A stretch of DNA of 38,603 nucleotides from a virus, in IMG/VR virus record IMGVR_UViG_3300027996_000077, positions 1 to 38,603 of that record, one strand, 5' to 3'. Within the stretch, counting starts at the first letter, position 1, and every line of letters begins with the position of its first letter. A program made the position numbers and the translations under genes. The notes below the pieces were generated by a model. That model was not told the origin of the DNA and searched no databases. It saw only the letters and a list, made by a program, of their open reading frames with translations. Positions 20,013 to 28,089 of this stretch are shown here, one piece after another.

Positions 20013-20048
20013 GCCGGGCGCAAATCCCGGCATCCCTCTTCGAAGGGA
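20013..20048 (+). other. Two hairpins after the capsid gene
   Basis: GCCGGG (20013-20018) pairs with CCCGGC (20026-20031), and TCCCT (20033-20037) with AGGGA (20044-20048). No T-run follows, so they are not intrinsic terminators; they probably stabilise or delimit the capsid mRNA ahead of the next ribosome site at about 20049. Confidence 0.5.
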
Positions 20049-20061
20049 AAGGTAAAAAAAT

Positions 20062-20622
20062 ATGGCTAACATGACAGCTGCACAAAAGTTTTTACTAAAC
20101 AGAATGAATACGACAGCATGGACCACCCAGATGGGCGATCTTATCGAAGACATCGAAGATGACATCGCTGTTCTTGAGGCAGAGAATTTAGTTGCTACCG
20201 GAACAATTACAACTGGCGAAATCCTAGCTCTTAACGCTACTCCGAAGACATTGATCGCTGCTCCTGGCGCAAGCAAGGCGATAGTGGTTGATGAAGTTCA
20301 GTTATTTCTTGATTACAATTCTGCAACTTATGCTGCAGACGCTGGTGAAGATTTAACTTTTCAGTATGCTACAAGCGACACGGTAGTTGCGGCCATTGAT
20401 AATGACGCAGTTACGTTTCTTACAGCTGGTGCTGATGCTCATTGGCTTGGCAAACCCCAAGCTTTATATGACGTACAAGCAGCCGGAAGTGGAGACGGTG
20501 TTCTTTTAAGTGGTTTTGATAATGAAGCCATTGAAGTTACTATCGCAACAGGCGAAGTAATCACTGGTGACAGCCCCATTAAATGGAGCATTAAATACCA
20601 CGTTGTAGATTATTTGACATAA
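20062..20622 (+). CDS. Head decoration or fibre protein candidate, 186 aa
   Basis: Starts MANMTAAQKFLLNRMNTTAW with a helical N-terminus containing acidic DLIEDIEDDIAVLEAE, which looks like a trimeric coiled coil, and continues as a strand-rich domain (VDEVQLFLDYNSATYAADAG). This helix-then-beta layout, placed straight after the capsid gene and before a strong terminator, fits a capsid decoration or head fibre protein. AAAGG lies 8 bases or so before the ATG. No specific family is recognised. Confidence 0.6.
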   Translation: MANMTAAQKFLLNRMNTTAWTTQMGDLIEDIEDDIAVLEAENLVATGTITTGEILALNATPKTLIAAPGASKAIVVDEVQLFLDYNSATYAADAGEDLTFQYATSDTVVAAIDNDAVTFLTAGADAHWLGKPQALYDVQAAGSGDGVLLSGFDNEAIEVTIATGEVITGDSPIKWSIKYHVVDYLT

Positions 20623-20628
20623 TCAAAC

Positions 20629-20651
20629 TGGGGGTTTCGGCCCCCATTTTT
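20629..20651 (+). terminator. Intrinsic terminator after the head genes
   Basis: TGGGGG-TTTCGG-CCCCCA followed by TTTTTA: six stem pairs, a six-base loop and a T-run, in the direction of the head genes. It probably lowers expression of downstream tail and fibre genes relative to capsid. It lies only 7 bases after the stop at 20622. Confidence 0.8.
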
Positions 20652-20665
20652 AAAGGACTTAGGTT

Positions 20666-21130
20666 ATGAGTTATGTAACGACTCCTATTAAAACTGTGAC
20701 CGCTACACCAACTATCAGTGCTGGTGCTTATGCCGCAGCTGATCGTGTTGGCACGGTTCAAACTCTTGCAGTTGGCGGAGAGCTTGTCACGCTTAGAACT
20801 GTGACATGTCTTGATAAGGGTGATCAGGCGGCTGAGCTTAAGGTACATTTTTTCTCTTCGCTTCCGACGATAGCAAGTGCTGATAATGCAAAGCTTGATA
20901 TCACGGATGCAGAAGCTGAAAAGTATGTGGGCACCGTCGTTGTAGGTAATACTGCCTATGACATGGACGCCACTAACAATCAGAGCGCTTCTGAGACTGG
21001 TCTGTCGCTGGATATAGATACCACTGACGGCAACGTCTATGCGATTGTTCAGGCGGTAGGCACGCCAACTTATGGCTCAACCAGTGCATTGGTGTTTAAG
21101 TATGCGTTCACAGTTAACCATGCGGTTTAA
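20666..21130 (+). CDS. Strand-rich virion protein candidate, 154 aa
   Basis: Begins MSYVTTPIKTVTATPTISAG and is almost entirely predicted strand, with acidic turns (LDITDAEAEKYVGTVVVGN) and a conserved-looking end FKYAFTVNHAV. Its composition is like the beta-sandwich decoration or head-completion proteins of phages. GGA and AGG elements precede the ATG within 10 bases. It is the first gene after the terminator at 20629-20651. No family recognised. Confidence 0.6.
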   Translation: MSYVTTPIKTVTATPTISAGAYAAADRVGTVQTLAVGGELVTLRTVTCLDKGDQAAELKVHFFSSLPTIASADNAKLDITDAEAEKYVGTVVVGNTAYDMDATNNQSASETGLSLDIDTTDGNVYAIVQAVGTPTYGSTSALVFKYAFTVNHAV

Positions 21131-21133
21131 TTT

Positions 21134-21520
21134 ATGGCTCTTTTTACCATAGAAACTGACGGTACCGTCCGGGACATAGTTGAGGATCCTCAGACGATGG
21201 CATCCGATTACACGTCCGATACCATCGATTTTACTTATTGCATGATCGGATCCGTTCAGATCACTTGGACCGGAAACTCTGCAAGCAACGGCGAGATCTA
21301 TCTTGAGTCATCTCTGTATGACGACGATGACTGGTTTGATGAAATCATTGGCTCAGCCGTAACCCTGAGTGCCAGTGGCACGGGGCGTGGAAAGAAAAAG
21401 ACGGTTCTATGGTCCCATGAGTCTATGGGTTTTAGGTTTGTCAGGGTACAATATCTTAAGGGTTCAAACACGACTGGAACTTTTACGATTAAGGCCGCTG
21501 GTAAATCTGCGAGGTGGTAA
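21134..21520 (+). CDS. Strand-rich virion protein candidate, 128 aa
   Basis: Begins MALFTIETDGTVRDIVEDPQ and has alternating strands with WTGNSASNGEIYLESSLYDD and FRFVRVQYLKGSNTTGTFTI. The 'xxxGFRFVRVQYxKGSNTTGTxxI' ending resembles jelly-roll domains of phage fibre and decoration proteins. It starts 3 bases after the previous stop, and its own stop overlaps the next start as TAATG. Function is inferred from position and composition. Confidence 0.6.
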   Translation: MALFTIETDGTVRDIVEDPQTMASDYTSDTIDFTYCMIGSVQITWTGNSASNGEIYLESSLYDDDDWFDEIIGSAVTLSASGTGRGKKKTVLWSHESMGFRFVRVQYLKGSNTTGTFTIKAAGKSARW

Positions 21521-21615
21521 TGAGGGAACGAAATATTACCAATAAGGGGCCGCTTATCAACAAGAAGCCACGGCGTTGGTACCATAAAGCTTGGAGATTT
21601 TTCTACCGATGGTAA
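21520..21615 (+). CDS. Basic 31-aa microprotein in the virion operon
   Basis: The frame begins MRERNITNKGPLINKKPRRW and ends YHKAWRFFYRW. About a third of the residues are Arg or Lys, with Trp/Tyr/Phe clustered at the end, suggesting binding to nucleic acid or a membrane surface. The ATG overlaps the previous stop as TAATG with GAGG just upstream, and its stop overlaps the next ATG as ATGGTAA, so translation would be coupled on both sides. That placement argues for a real gene. It could be packaged or could only couple translation. Confidence 0.5.
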   Translation: MRERNITNKGPLINKKPRRWYHKAWRFFYRW

Positions 21616-21965
21616 ACATAATACATCTTCCTGCAAATTCTCCAGTTGAAGTTACCAATGACTCTGGCACCTGGGCTCGTGGCAATACGGTCTTTGCTAA
21701 GAACACGGCTATGAATGCAGCTACTGCTACGAAGATAGATTTTCCTGAGCTGACTGGAAACGTACTTATTCGTCACATAACTGATGACATTATTGTTTGG
21801 ATTGGCGAGGACGAAGATATAACTGCTGGGGCAACGAACGTGTTTCCCCTAGAAAAAGGTGATGCTCTTATTGTGCAGATGTATAAGGGTAACGGCAATA
21901 ATCTATACGGCATAGCATCGAGCGGCACGCCAGCTGTTTATGCTGCGGGAGTAGCTAACGGATGA
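21609..21965 (+). CDS. Hypothetical virion-region protein, 118 aa
   Basis: The ATG at 21609 is preferred because it overlaps the microprotein stop; a TTG at 21591 is possible. Begins MVNIIHLPANSPVEVTNDSG, with strands around VLIRHITDDIIVWIGEDEDI and VFPLEKGDALIVQMYKGNG, and a Gly/Ala-rich end. The pattern 'NVLIRHxTDDIIVWIGxxxxI-x-x-G-x-x-x-x-x-LEKGD' looks like small phage head or tail beta proteins. The stop overlaps the next start by 4 bases. Confidence 0.6.
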   Translation: MVNIIHLPANSPVEVTNDSGTWARGNTVFAKNTAMNAATATKIDFPELTGNVLIRHITDDIIVWIGEDEDITAGATNVFPLEKGDALIVQMYKGNGNNLYGIASSGTPAVYAAGVANG

Positions 21966-23791
21966 GTTCATCTTGGACAATACCTTATACGACTGACACA
22001 AACTATACATTTGATTCAGCTAAGATTGAAGTAAGCTCAGGCACCGCGAAGTTAATATTCATTGATTATGTCGCGCAGACTTTCAACCAAGCTTTTGCAG
22101 CTGACACGGGTTTTACTTATGACAGCGCAAAGGCTGAGTTTACTGGTGGTTTAGTACAACAAATAGATCAACGCCCAACTGACGCAACGTTTGGTGCTAA
22201 ATTAGACACAACTGGTACTGCAAACTGGGGTGATGGAACTTTAACGCCACATGCATTTAATGGTTCTATTGTTGGTGGTTGGGCTGAACTACCGCTCAAT
22301 AATAGACTAAGGTATAACAATAGCGGTAACATGGACTCGCTTGATACCGGAACTATAGTTTTCCGGTTAAGAACCGATTATACTGGCACGCCGTCTTCAA
22401 ACCAGAGATACATTGAAATTTGCTCGGCTGTTATAAAAAATAGGATAACTATTAGGCATCTTTCGGTTGGTGGTACGTTACTTGTAGAGTTTTACGACCA
22501 GAACTCACTTCAACAAATAGCCACGTCAATAGGGTGGAGCCCCACGACTGGTAATGAATATGAGATTTTAATATCGTGGGATCTACGTGGTGTTTCTGAT
22601 TTTACCAATGTCTATATAAACAAAACAAGAAACGCTACGCTATCGACAACCGGCCTTCCGTGTGTTCGTGACTCAGATGTTTCCAATCAACAAACACAAG
22701 TTTATGCAGGAGGAGCCGGAAACATAGGTCTCGCGGTAAAAGACTGGCAGTATTTTTCTACGGTGCAGGAGAACGGTGCGAGTTACGTGACTGACTACAC
22801 CGCCACTGCTATTCCAGAGGCTGACTATCTTTCCTCTACGGTTGAGCTGCCACAGTTCAGCTACCCTGGTGTTGGTGTGGTTCAGTCTTTTGATACCTTT
22901 ACAACCACAGATGCAAACGCCCCTCAGTACGTGATGAATGATTTATACTGGACAGGTTCTGCGTGGGCATCGAGTGACGGTTCCTGGGCTCAGTCAAACA
23001 CAGAAGCAGACGTTAGTACAAACATCTTGGCCTTGCCTGCATCTGATACGCTTAATGTTGACGTGTTGTTTAATCAAAACAACGGTACGCAGATGAACTG
23101 CGATAATCTAACGACGACTTATACTGGTCAGATTTATCCAACTGATGATCCAACGATACTGACAAATTCAGTAGTGGATGCTTCTGAGTTTTTGACTTTT
23201 GTTAATACGGTTATTGAAACTGGCAGCGATCTTATAAAACATGTCATCCAGGTTGACGGCCAGGACAAATGGAACAACGCCGGTACGGTTGAAAACTCAA
23301 ACGGAACCTATGCCGAGTCTAATACGGCGGCTGAGATTACGGCTGAAATAGCTGACTTCGTTACCGCACGATCGCTGGTTAAGATTAAATCTTTTCTCCA
23401 CAGCGATGATGGCTCCACGTATCCAGAGCTTGATCTGATTACGATTACCTTTGATGCGAGTTTGCCGGATCCCACGCTGCCTACGAAGGTAGACGTGAAC
23501 GGATTCATCTATGACATCAACGGCCCGGTGGCTAGTCTTGTCATCCAAGCCAGACCCTATCAAGCTGGGTACAGTTCTTATGTTTCTGGCTCTGGCGTGT
23601 TTCATTACTATAAATATGACACTGTAGCCACGACAGATTCTGACGGGTACTTCAGCGGTTATGTTTACATGCAGCCTACGGGTAAATATTTAGAGTTTAA
23701 GGTTGGCTCTCAGAGTTATTATACAGAGCTTCCTGATCAAGCGAGTGTAGATTTTTCAACGTTAACTTTAACTTTAGTAGAGTATGACTAA
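21962..23791 (+). CDS. Large fibre-like protein with LamG-type domain, 609 aa
   Basis: Probably a virion surface protein that contacts sugars or other receptors. N-terminal strand repeats (YTFDSAKIEVSSGTAKLIF and YDSAKAEFTGGLVQQI) lead to a concanavalin/LamG-like sandwich at about residues 95-280, seen in WAELPLNNRLRYNNSGNMDS, GTIVFRLRTDY, and FTNVYINKTRNATLS. Two similar modules follow around 320-500, each with 'W(N/T)...GSWAQSNTEADVST' or 'NGTYAESNTAAEITAEI', an internal repeat. The C-terminal domain has a carboxypeptidase-like 'VDVNGFIYDINGPVASLVIQ' fold with DSDGYFSGYV. The start overlaps the previous stop by 4 bases. Confidence 0.7.
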   Translation: MSSSWTIPYTTDTNYTFDSAKIEVSSGTAKLIFIDYVAQTFNQAFAADTGFTYDSAKAEFTGGLVQQIDQRPTDATFGAKLDTTGTANWGDGTLTPHAFNGSIVGGWAELPLNNRLRYNNSGNMDSLDTGTIVFRLRTDYTGTPSSNQRYIEICSAVIKNRITIRHLSVGGTLLVEFYDQNSLQQIATSIGWSPTTGNEYEILISWDLRGVSDFTNVYINKTRNATLSTTGLPCVRDSDVSNQQTQVYAGGAGNIGLAVKDWQYFSTVQENGASYVTDYTATAIPEADYLSSTVELPQFSYPGVGVVQSFDTFTTTDANAPQYVMNDLYWTGSAWASSDGSWAQSNTEADVSTNILALPASDTLNVDVLFNQNNGTQMNCDNLTTTYTGQIYPTDDPTILTNSVVDASEFLTFVNTVIETGSDLIKHVIQVDGQDKWNNAGTVENSNGTYAESNTAAEITAEIADFVTARSLVKIKSFLHSDDGSTYPELDLITITFDASLPDPTLPTKVDVNGFIYDINGPVASLVIQARPYQAGYSSYVSGSGVFHYYKYDTVATTDSDGYFSGYVYMQPTGKYLEFKVGSQSYYTELPDQASVDFSTLTLTLVEYD

Positions 23792-23871
23792 TGACAGGTT
23801 TTAGTGGTGATAGAGAAGTTTATAAGAGAGATGGGTATTTTTGTCAACAACATATAAGTGTGGCACTATGA
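23791..23871 (+). CDS. Possible 26-aa coupling microprotein
   Basis: The frame begins MTGFSGDREVYKRDGYFCQQ and ends HISVAL. Its ATG overlaps the previous stop as TAATG and its stop overlaps the next ATG as ATGA. The next gene has no good ribosome site, so translation of this short frame would deliver ribosomes to it. Whether the peptide itself has a function is open. Confidence 0.4.
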   Translation: MTGFSGDREVYKRDGYFCQQHISVAL

Positions 23872-24086
23872 AAAATAGAATTATTCTAGCAAAGTTTGAA
23901 AACCTTATGGCTGCCATAAAAGAAATTCAGCGTCTTAGTGATATCGCTGAGCTTAAGGATTTTTTTAAGAAGTTTGATAAGCTTGTTGAAAAGTTTTTAG
24001 ATACCAAGCCTCTGATTAAAGAGTTTCGTAAGAAAGTAAAACCGGTTAAAAAGGCCAAGAAAGTAAAGAAAGCGAAAGGGAAATAA
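23868..24086 (+). CDS. Small protein with histone-like Lys-rich tail, 72 aa
   Basis: The ATG at 23868 starts MKNRIILAKFENLMAAIKEI; a TTG nine codons earlier is less likely. The body is two amphipathic helices (IQRLSDIAELKDFFKKFDKL, VEKFLDTKPLIKEFRKK) and the end is KPVKKAKKVKKAKGK, like histone H1 tails. It may bind DNA or a negatively charged virion surface. It sits between fibre genes in the structural operon, so the protein may be packaged; this is inference. Confidence 0.6.
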   Translation: MKNRIILAKFENLMAAIKEIQRLSDIAELKDFFKKFDKLVEKFLDTKPLIKEFRKKVKPVKKAKKVKKAKGK

Positions 24087-24087
24087 T

Positions 24088-24723
24088 ATGACATACATCT
24101 TCGGACCTCTAGATGTAGCCAATCTTGAGAACGTGTCAGCTGATCCCGCGACGTTCAATTCTCCTGGGCGTGCGATTTGGAACACTACGTCTCAGAAGGC
24201 TAAGGTTTATGACGGCGGCCAGTGGAAAGACTTAGGTGGGGCCGGAGGTGGGGCTGGCGCAAACTGGTCTGATCAAACTGGAGATGGGCCAGTTGAAGAC
24301 TTCGCTGACACGGGCGAGAAGACATGGCTTTATGAATCTGGCCTCACACAAAACTTGGTTTTGTTTCTTAAAGTCCCGGCGGCTTATGCTCCCGGCACAC
24401 AGATTAATTGCCTTATAGGTCTTTATTCACCTTCGGCTGCTAATACGATTCTATTAGAATCAACAACATATTTGATTCAGAAAGATACGGACGCAGTAAC
24501 TTCGACCACAAACTCTCATGCGTCCACGAATTCAGCTCTGACCAATACTGTAGCTGATCAGTTTCGAGAAGCCACTTTAGATCTCAGCGACGCAGCTGGA
24601 GAAGTAAACTCCGTAGCGATAGCCGCTGGCGACCTACTAAGAATAGTTTTAGTCCGAGGAACAGACACAGACACCGCAGACATTCGGTTCATTCCATCTG
24701 CGACTGAGCCAACATTTACTTAG
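24088..24723 (+). CDS. Fibre or tail-spike component candidate, 211 aa
   Basis: Begins MTYIFGPLDVANLENVSADP, then RAIWNTTSQKAKVYDGGQWK: a short repeat like the 'G-x-x-W-x-x-x-x-x-x-x-K-V-Y-x-G-x-x-W' motif common at the start of phage fibre proteins, followed by a Gly/Ala linker and a beta-sandwich (LTQNLVLFLKVPAAYAPGTQ and LLRIVLVRGTDTDTADIRFI). It starts 1 base after the preceding gene. It may trimerise and carry a receptor-facing domain. No closer family is recognised. Confidence 0.6.
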   Translation: MTYIFGPLDVANLENVSADPATFNSPGRAIWNTTSQKAKVYDGGQWKDLGGAGGGAGANWSDQTGDGPVEDFADTGEKTWLYESGLTQNLVLFLKVPAAYAPGTQINCLIGLYSPSAANTILLESTTYLIQKDTDAVTSTTNSHASTNSALTNTVADQFREATLDLSDAAGEVNSVAIAAGDLLRIVLVRGTDTDTADIRFIPSATEPTFT

Positions 24724-24733
24724 GGAGCCCGTC

Positions 24734-26839
24734 ATGAAGAGAATTCTATTTGTAACCTTACTTGCTATTTGCGGGCTTCTCATAGGTGCGCAGAAGCAAA
24801 CAGACCAGTCTCAATTACCAAAGTACAACACTCTTAAAAACCCTGGAGCTGAGAACGGCCTGTCTCAGATGGCCATCTCTAGCTCGACTCTAACTAAAGA
24901 GACCACTAATCCTTTGTTTGGTAAGACATCGTTCAAGCTTGACACGGATGCAGACGGGGACTACGCCGAGACTTTACCGGTAGATATCGCGGAAGGTTTG
25001 TGGGGAGCTGATTGCGAAATCAGTATGGTCTACCGAACTGAGGCAGGTTTCACCGGGGCAGGTTACAGTCTTATAGCTATGGATGATAGCAGCAATCCTC
25101 TTGTCTCCGTGGATCTTGTACCTGCAACGACGCAGCAATCAATCTTTGCAGCGTTTACATGTCCGAGTTCTGGTGGTTTGAAATTTCGTTTAGAGTCAAA
25201 TACGGTCAATGGAAAGTACGTCATCTACGACCAGCTTTGGCTTGGCAGCAACCTGCATACGTTTGAGTATAGTGAATCTGAGTTTATTGGGACTGGTATT
25301 TGGCGGCAGGATACAGGATGCTCATGGTTAGGAAACGTAGCAACAACATGGTCGTATTGGGGTGTTGATAATGATTGTTTAGATACGACTTTCACCGGAA
25401 AAGTTTCAATTCCTGCAACAAATATTCCCGGTTTCAGGGTTGAGGGCGGTTTGGAACCTGGCAATTATATGATTTCTGTTAACGGAACCATAATGTCAGA
25501 TACAGGAACTTGTGATTTCCGCGTTACAGATGGCACTAACACTAGTGGTTTTACTAAAGGCGTTGACAGTGGACCAAATACTTATTCAACAGGTATGTTG
25601 GCTCATTTTCAATACACTGAAGCGCAGGGTGATACGACGTTTCAACTTCAATATTATAAAGAATCTGGCGCGTCTTGTTATGTACATAATAACAACACCG
25701 CAGTTTTAAACGGCCTTGAGTTTAAAATGTGGAGGTTGCCATTGGCCTCCCAGAAAGCAGTCACGCTGGATACGCAGGGTTGGCAAGTGCTCGGCAGCAT
25801 TTACGGTTCTCCGGTTCCAAGCTTGGGTTCCACTGATGTTGCGACTTACACCGGGGTTATATCAACTGGCTTAAATTTGGATCTAGATTCGAATAGCTAT
25901 CCTGCTGAAATAGCTTGCGATGGCACAACGGAATCAAGCGGAACAACTTGCACTGGCGGTACCACAACCGAGTCTGTTGGTGTTTCATTTGATATTCCTA
26001 GGGCTGGCTCTTATGTTGCCACGTTTACTTTTGGTTGGCACACAAGAATACAAAGCGGCGCCGAAAATAAAGCAACTTTTCAGTTAGTCGAAACGCCAAA
26101 CAACGCACAAACAATAAGCCAGGAAGGGCGCAGCAGAATACAAGGATCTATTTATGATAGTGACGCTAATACAACAATGACAAATCCATTTACTTTGGAA
26201 GGATACTTTTATTTTGCTTCAGCAGGTAAGAAAACTATACGGTTGTTTTTTGAACAACAAGTTACAGGAACGGTAACGTATTCAGATGTAAATACTGATA
26301 GGCTAGCAACCGAGGGCCAGCGTGATGTTAGTTTTTATATCAGACCCGCAACCAATGAATTCCCGCAGGCGGTTGTGTTGCCGGATGTTGTATCGTATGT
26401 AATGTTAGACACAGGCAGTGCTCATGGCGATGGGACACATACAAAAATAAGAGATTTTGAAAATGTTACAGAATCGGCAGGAAATTGCATCGATGAAAAT
26501 GTAACAAGCGGTGACTCAGATACAGATGGCGTTGAGCTAACGGTTTTATGTGCTGGTACTTATCAGATAACTTATGTTGATTCAAATGCAACAGGATCAA
26601 CAGCAGTAATCATGGGTATTACAGTAAATCAACCACCGTCTTATAACATAAATGTGAGCAGCATAACGCCACCTACAAAAATAGGTTATAGTTCAGTTTT
26701 ACCTACAGCAGATGGATATCATCATACTTGTTCAGCAACGGCTCACCTGTCAGTTGGCGATATAATAAGGTTTGGGACTAATGGCTCAGCTGATAGTGCA
26801 ACTTTTAATGAGTTTGTCAGAATGGTAAGGGTTCACTAA
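24734..26839 (+). CDS. Exported beta-rich protein in the virion operon, 701 aa
   Basis: The N-terminus MKRILFVTLLAICGLLIGAQ is a typical Sec signal peptide: two basic residues, a hydrophobic core and a likely signal peptidase I site around residues 19-21 (IGA-QK). It is not a good lipobox. The mature protein has strand-rich, Gly/Thr/Ser-rich modules: YNTLKNPGAENGLSQ (a carbohydrate-binding-module-like start), paired-Cys segments, and the C-terminal block from about 560 to 701 resembling C1q/TNF-like trimer domains (YVMLDTGSAHGDGTHTKIRD, TYQITYVDSNATGSTAVIM, HLSVGDIIRFGTNG). Export is unusual for a gene in a capsid/tail operon. It could be a host-surface factor or a spike that matures outside the cytoplasm. 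GGAG lies 6 bases before the ATG. Confidence 0.65.
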   Translation: MKRILFVTLLAICGLLIGAQKQTDQSQLPKYNTLKNPGAENGLSQMAISSSTLTKETTNPLFGKTSFKLDTDADGDYAETLPVDIAEGLWGADCEISMVYRTEAGFTGAGYSLIAMDDSSNPLVSVDLVPATTQQSIFAAFTCPSSGGLKFRLESNTVNGKYVIYDQLWLGSNLHTFEYSESEFIGTGIWRQDTGCSWLGNVATTWSYWGVDNDCLDTTFTGKVSIPATNIPGFRVEGGLEPGNYMISVNGTIMSDTGTCDFRVTDGTNTSGFTKGVDSGPNTYSTGMLAHFQYTEAQGDTTFQLQYYKESGASCYVHNNNTAVLNGLEFKMWRLPLASQKAVTLDTQGWQVLGSIYGSPVPSLGSTDVATYTGVISTGLNLDLDSNSYPAEIACDGTTESSGTTCTGGTTTESVGVSFDIPRAGSYVATFTFGWHTRIQSGAENKATFQLVETPNNAQTISQEGRSRIQGSIYDSDANTTMTNPFTLEGYFYFASAGKKTIRLFFEQQVTGTVTYSDVNTDRLATEGQRDVSFYIRPATNEFPQAVVLPDVVSYVMLDTGSAHGDGTHTKIRDFENVTESAGNCIDENVTSGDSDTDGVELTVLCAGTYQITYVDSNATGSTAVIMGITVNQPPSYNINVSSITPPTKIGYSSVLPTADGYHHTCSATAHLSVGDIIRFGTNGSADSATFNEFVRMVRVH

Positions 26840-27690
26840 TGAAACTAATCCTAATCATTTTTCTTTTATGCGCGGCGTGCGGCGAGCAGCATGAAGAAGC
26901 TGAGTTCATGGGTTCCATGGAGCATGCTCTTGCGATTCAGGGAAGCTACATCACTCAGGTGGGCCGTGGCTATCAGCTAACGACTCCGGGCGATGCGTTG
27001 ACGTTTGTATCCATGGCGGCCACGTCAACTTGCGCAAAGTTTCTATACCGTCATGAGTACAGCTACGACGAAGAATTAAACCTTACACATAACACCGGGC
27101 AGTGGAACCGGTACGTGGAGCCTGTTTATGAAGACGGAAGGTCAAGATCGGGAATCAGTTTTGAAGGCGAGACTGGAGCGTTACGGTATCTCTTTAAGTG
27201 CGGAACAAAGAAAGCTGTTGCTAGACACAAACAATTTCTTGAAGACAACGATTACGTTGCGGGAGCCGGACCAACCAAATACACGAACGTCTCATTGCTT
27301 CGAGGACTTGTATCTAAACTATCCAAGAGTAGTCATACACAATTTCGCGGCAAGCTAGGTGGCAGTTGGTGGACGAACATTTTAAAATCTTATAAGGCAG
27401 CGGTCATAGCGAACTACATAGAACTCTACGGGCGGGTAAGTGGTTACATCGAGGATTGGCATTATGACTTCATGGAAGAAATCGTAGCTGCCAATCCCAC
27501 CAACCCACTGTACCACGCAATCTACCACAAATACGGGGATGGTGACCAGTCGGAAGCAATCCGAATTCTCTCTGATGAAGACACGTTTCCGTTCGGTAGG
27601 CTGCCGGAAAATCACCAGGAGCGCTGGGGATGGGGAGATGCCCCGTCAGCAATACTATACATATTTACAGTAGACGTAATAAAGGAGTAA
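26839..27690 (+). CDS. Lipoprotein encoded in the virion operon, 283 aa
   Basis: Begins MKLILIIFLLCAACGEQHEE: a short basic start, hydrophobic core and lipobox (CAAC) with the lipid-accepting Cys at residue 14. It should be exported and anchored to the host membrane. The mature part is about 270 residues, mixed alpha/beta, with TSTCAKFLYRHEYSYDEELN and a Trp-rich end (HQERWGWGDAPSAILYIFTV). No enzymatic motif is recognised. The start overlaps the previous stop as TAATG, so it is co-produced with the exported 701-aa protein. Together they suggest a phage-made cell-surface function during late infection, or virion parts that pass through the envelope. Confidence 0.65.
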   Translation: MKLILIIFLLCAACGEQHEEAEFMGSMEHALAIQGSYITQVGRGYQLTTPGDALTFVSMAATSTCAKFLYRHEYSYDEELNLTHNTGQWNRYVEPVYEDGRSRSGISFEGETGALRYLFKCGTKKAVARHKQFLEDNDYVAGAGPTKYTNVSLLRGLVSKLSKSSHTQFRGKLGGSWWTNILKSYKAAVIANYIELYGRVSGYIEDWHYDFMEEIVAANPTNPLYHAIYHKYGDGDQSEAIRILSDEDTFPFGRLPENHQERWGWGDAPSAILYIFTVDVIKE

Positions 27691-27693
27691 CCA

Positions 27694-28080
27694 GTGGCAA
27701 CAACACTAACACACGGCTTAGACCGGCCTGACGACGGTGACAGGGGGTCCACATTCTGGGACGATTTGGCTGCGGCGATCACGAGAATAGACGACCACCG
27801 CCATGATGGCTCAGATTCTTATGCCATCCGCCCCTATGATTTAGACAAACAAATCGTAGCCGTACCAGACTCGGGATGGTCAGCCGATGGTGACGTGTAT
27901 AAGTACACGGTAACGATGACTGCCGGTTACACCTGGGAAGATACTAACCTGAGGTTCTTCATGAGCGGCGGTGTGTATGACCGTGAGGAATTTTTCCCCA
28001 AGATAGTAAGAGTCACTGATAGTACGTTTGATCTATACCTACCGGTAAACAACCAAGCTGTTAACGTTTTGCATTCATAG
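27694..28080 (+). CDS. Tail-region protein with HRHDGSDS motif, 128 aa
   Basis: Uses GTG at 27694 with AAGGAG 6 bases upstream. The start MATTLTHGLDRPDDGDRGST and then TRIDDHRHDGSDSYAI form a motif ('I-x-x-H-x-HDGxDS') found at the head of phage tail-fibre-associated proteins, often with metal-binding His. The rest is a small beta domain (GDVYKYTVTMTAGYTWEDTN, DREEFFPKIVRVTDSTFDLY). Its location before the nozzle-like gene suggests a tail appendage component. Confidence 0.65.
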   Translation: MATTLTHGLDRPDDGDRGSTFWDDLAAAITRIDDHRHDGSDSYAIRPYDLDKQIVAVPDSGWSADGDVYKYTVTMTAGYTWEDTNLRFFMSGGVYDREEFFPKIVRVTDSTFDLYLPVNNQAVNVLHS

Positions 28081-28089
28081 GAGCAGGTC

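Noticed and set aside
20013-20048. Intrinsic terminator directly after the capsid gene
   Set aside because: The two hairpins lack a following T-run and sit just ahead of the next gene's ribosome site. The real terminator with a T-run is at 20629-20651.
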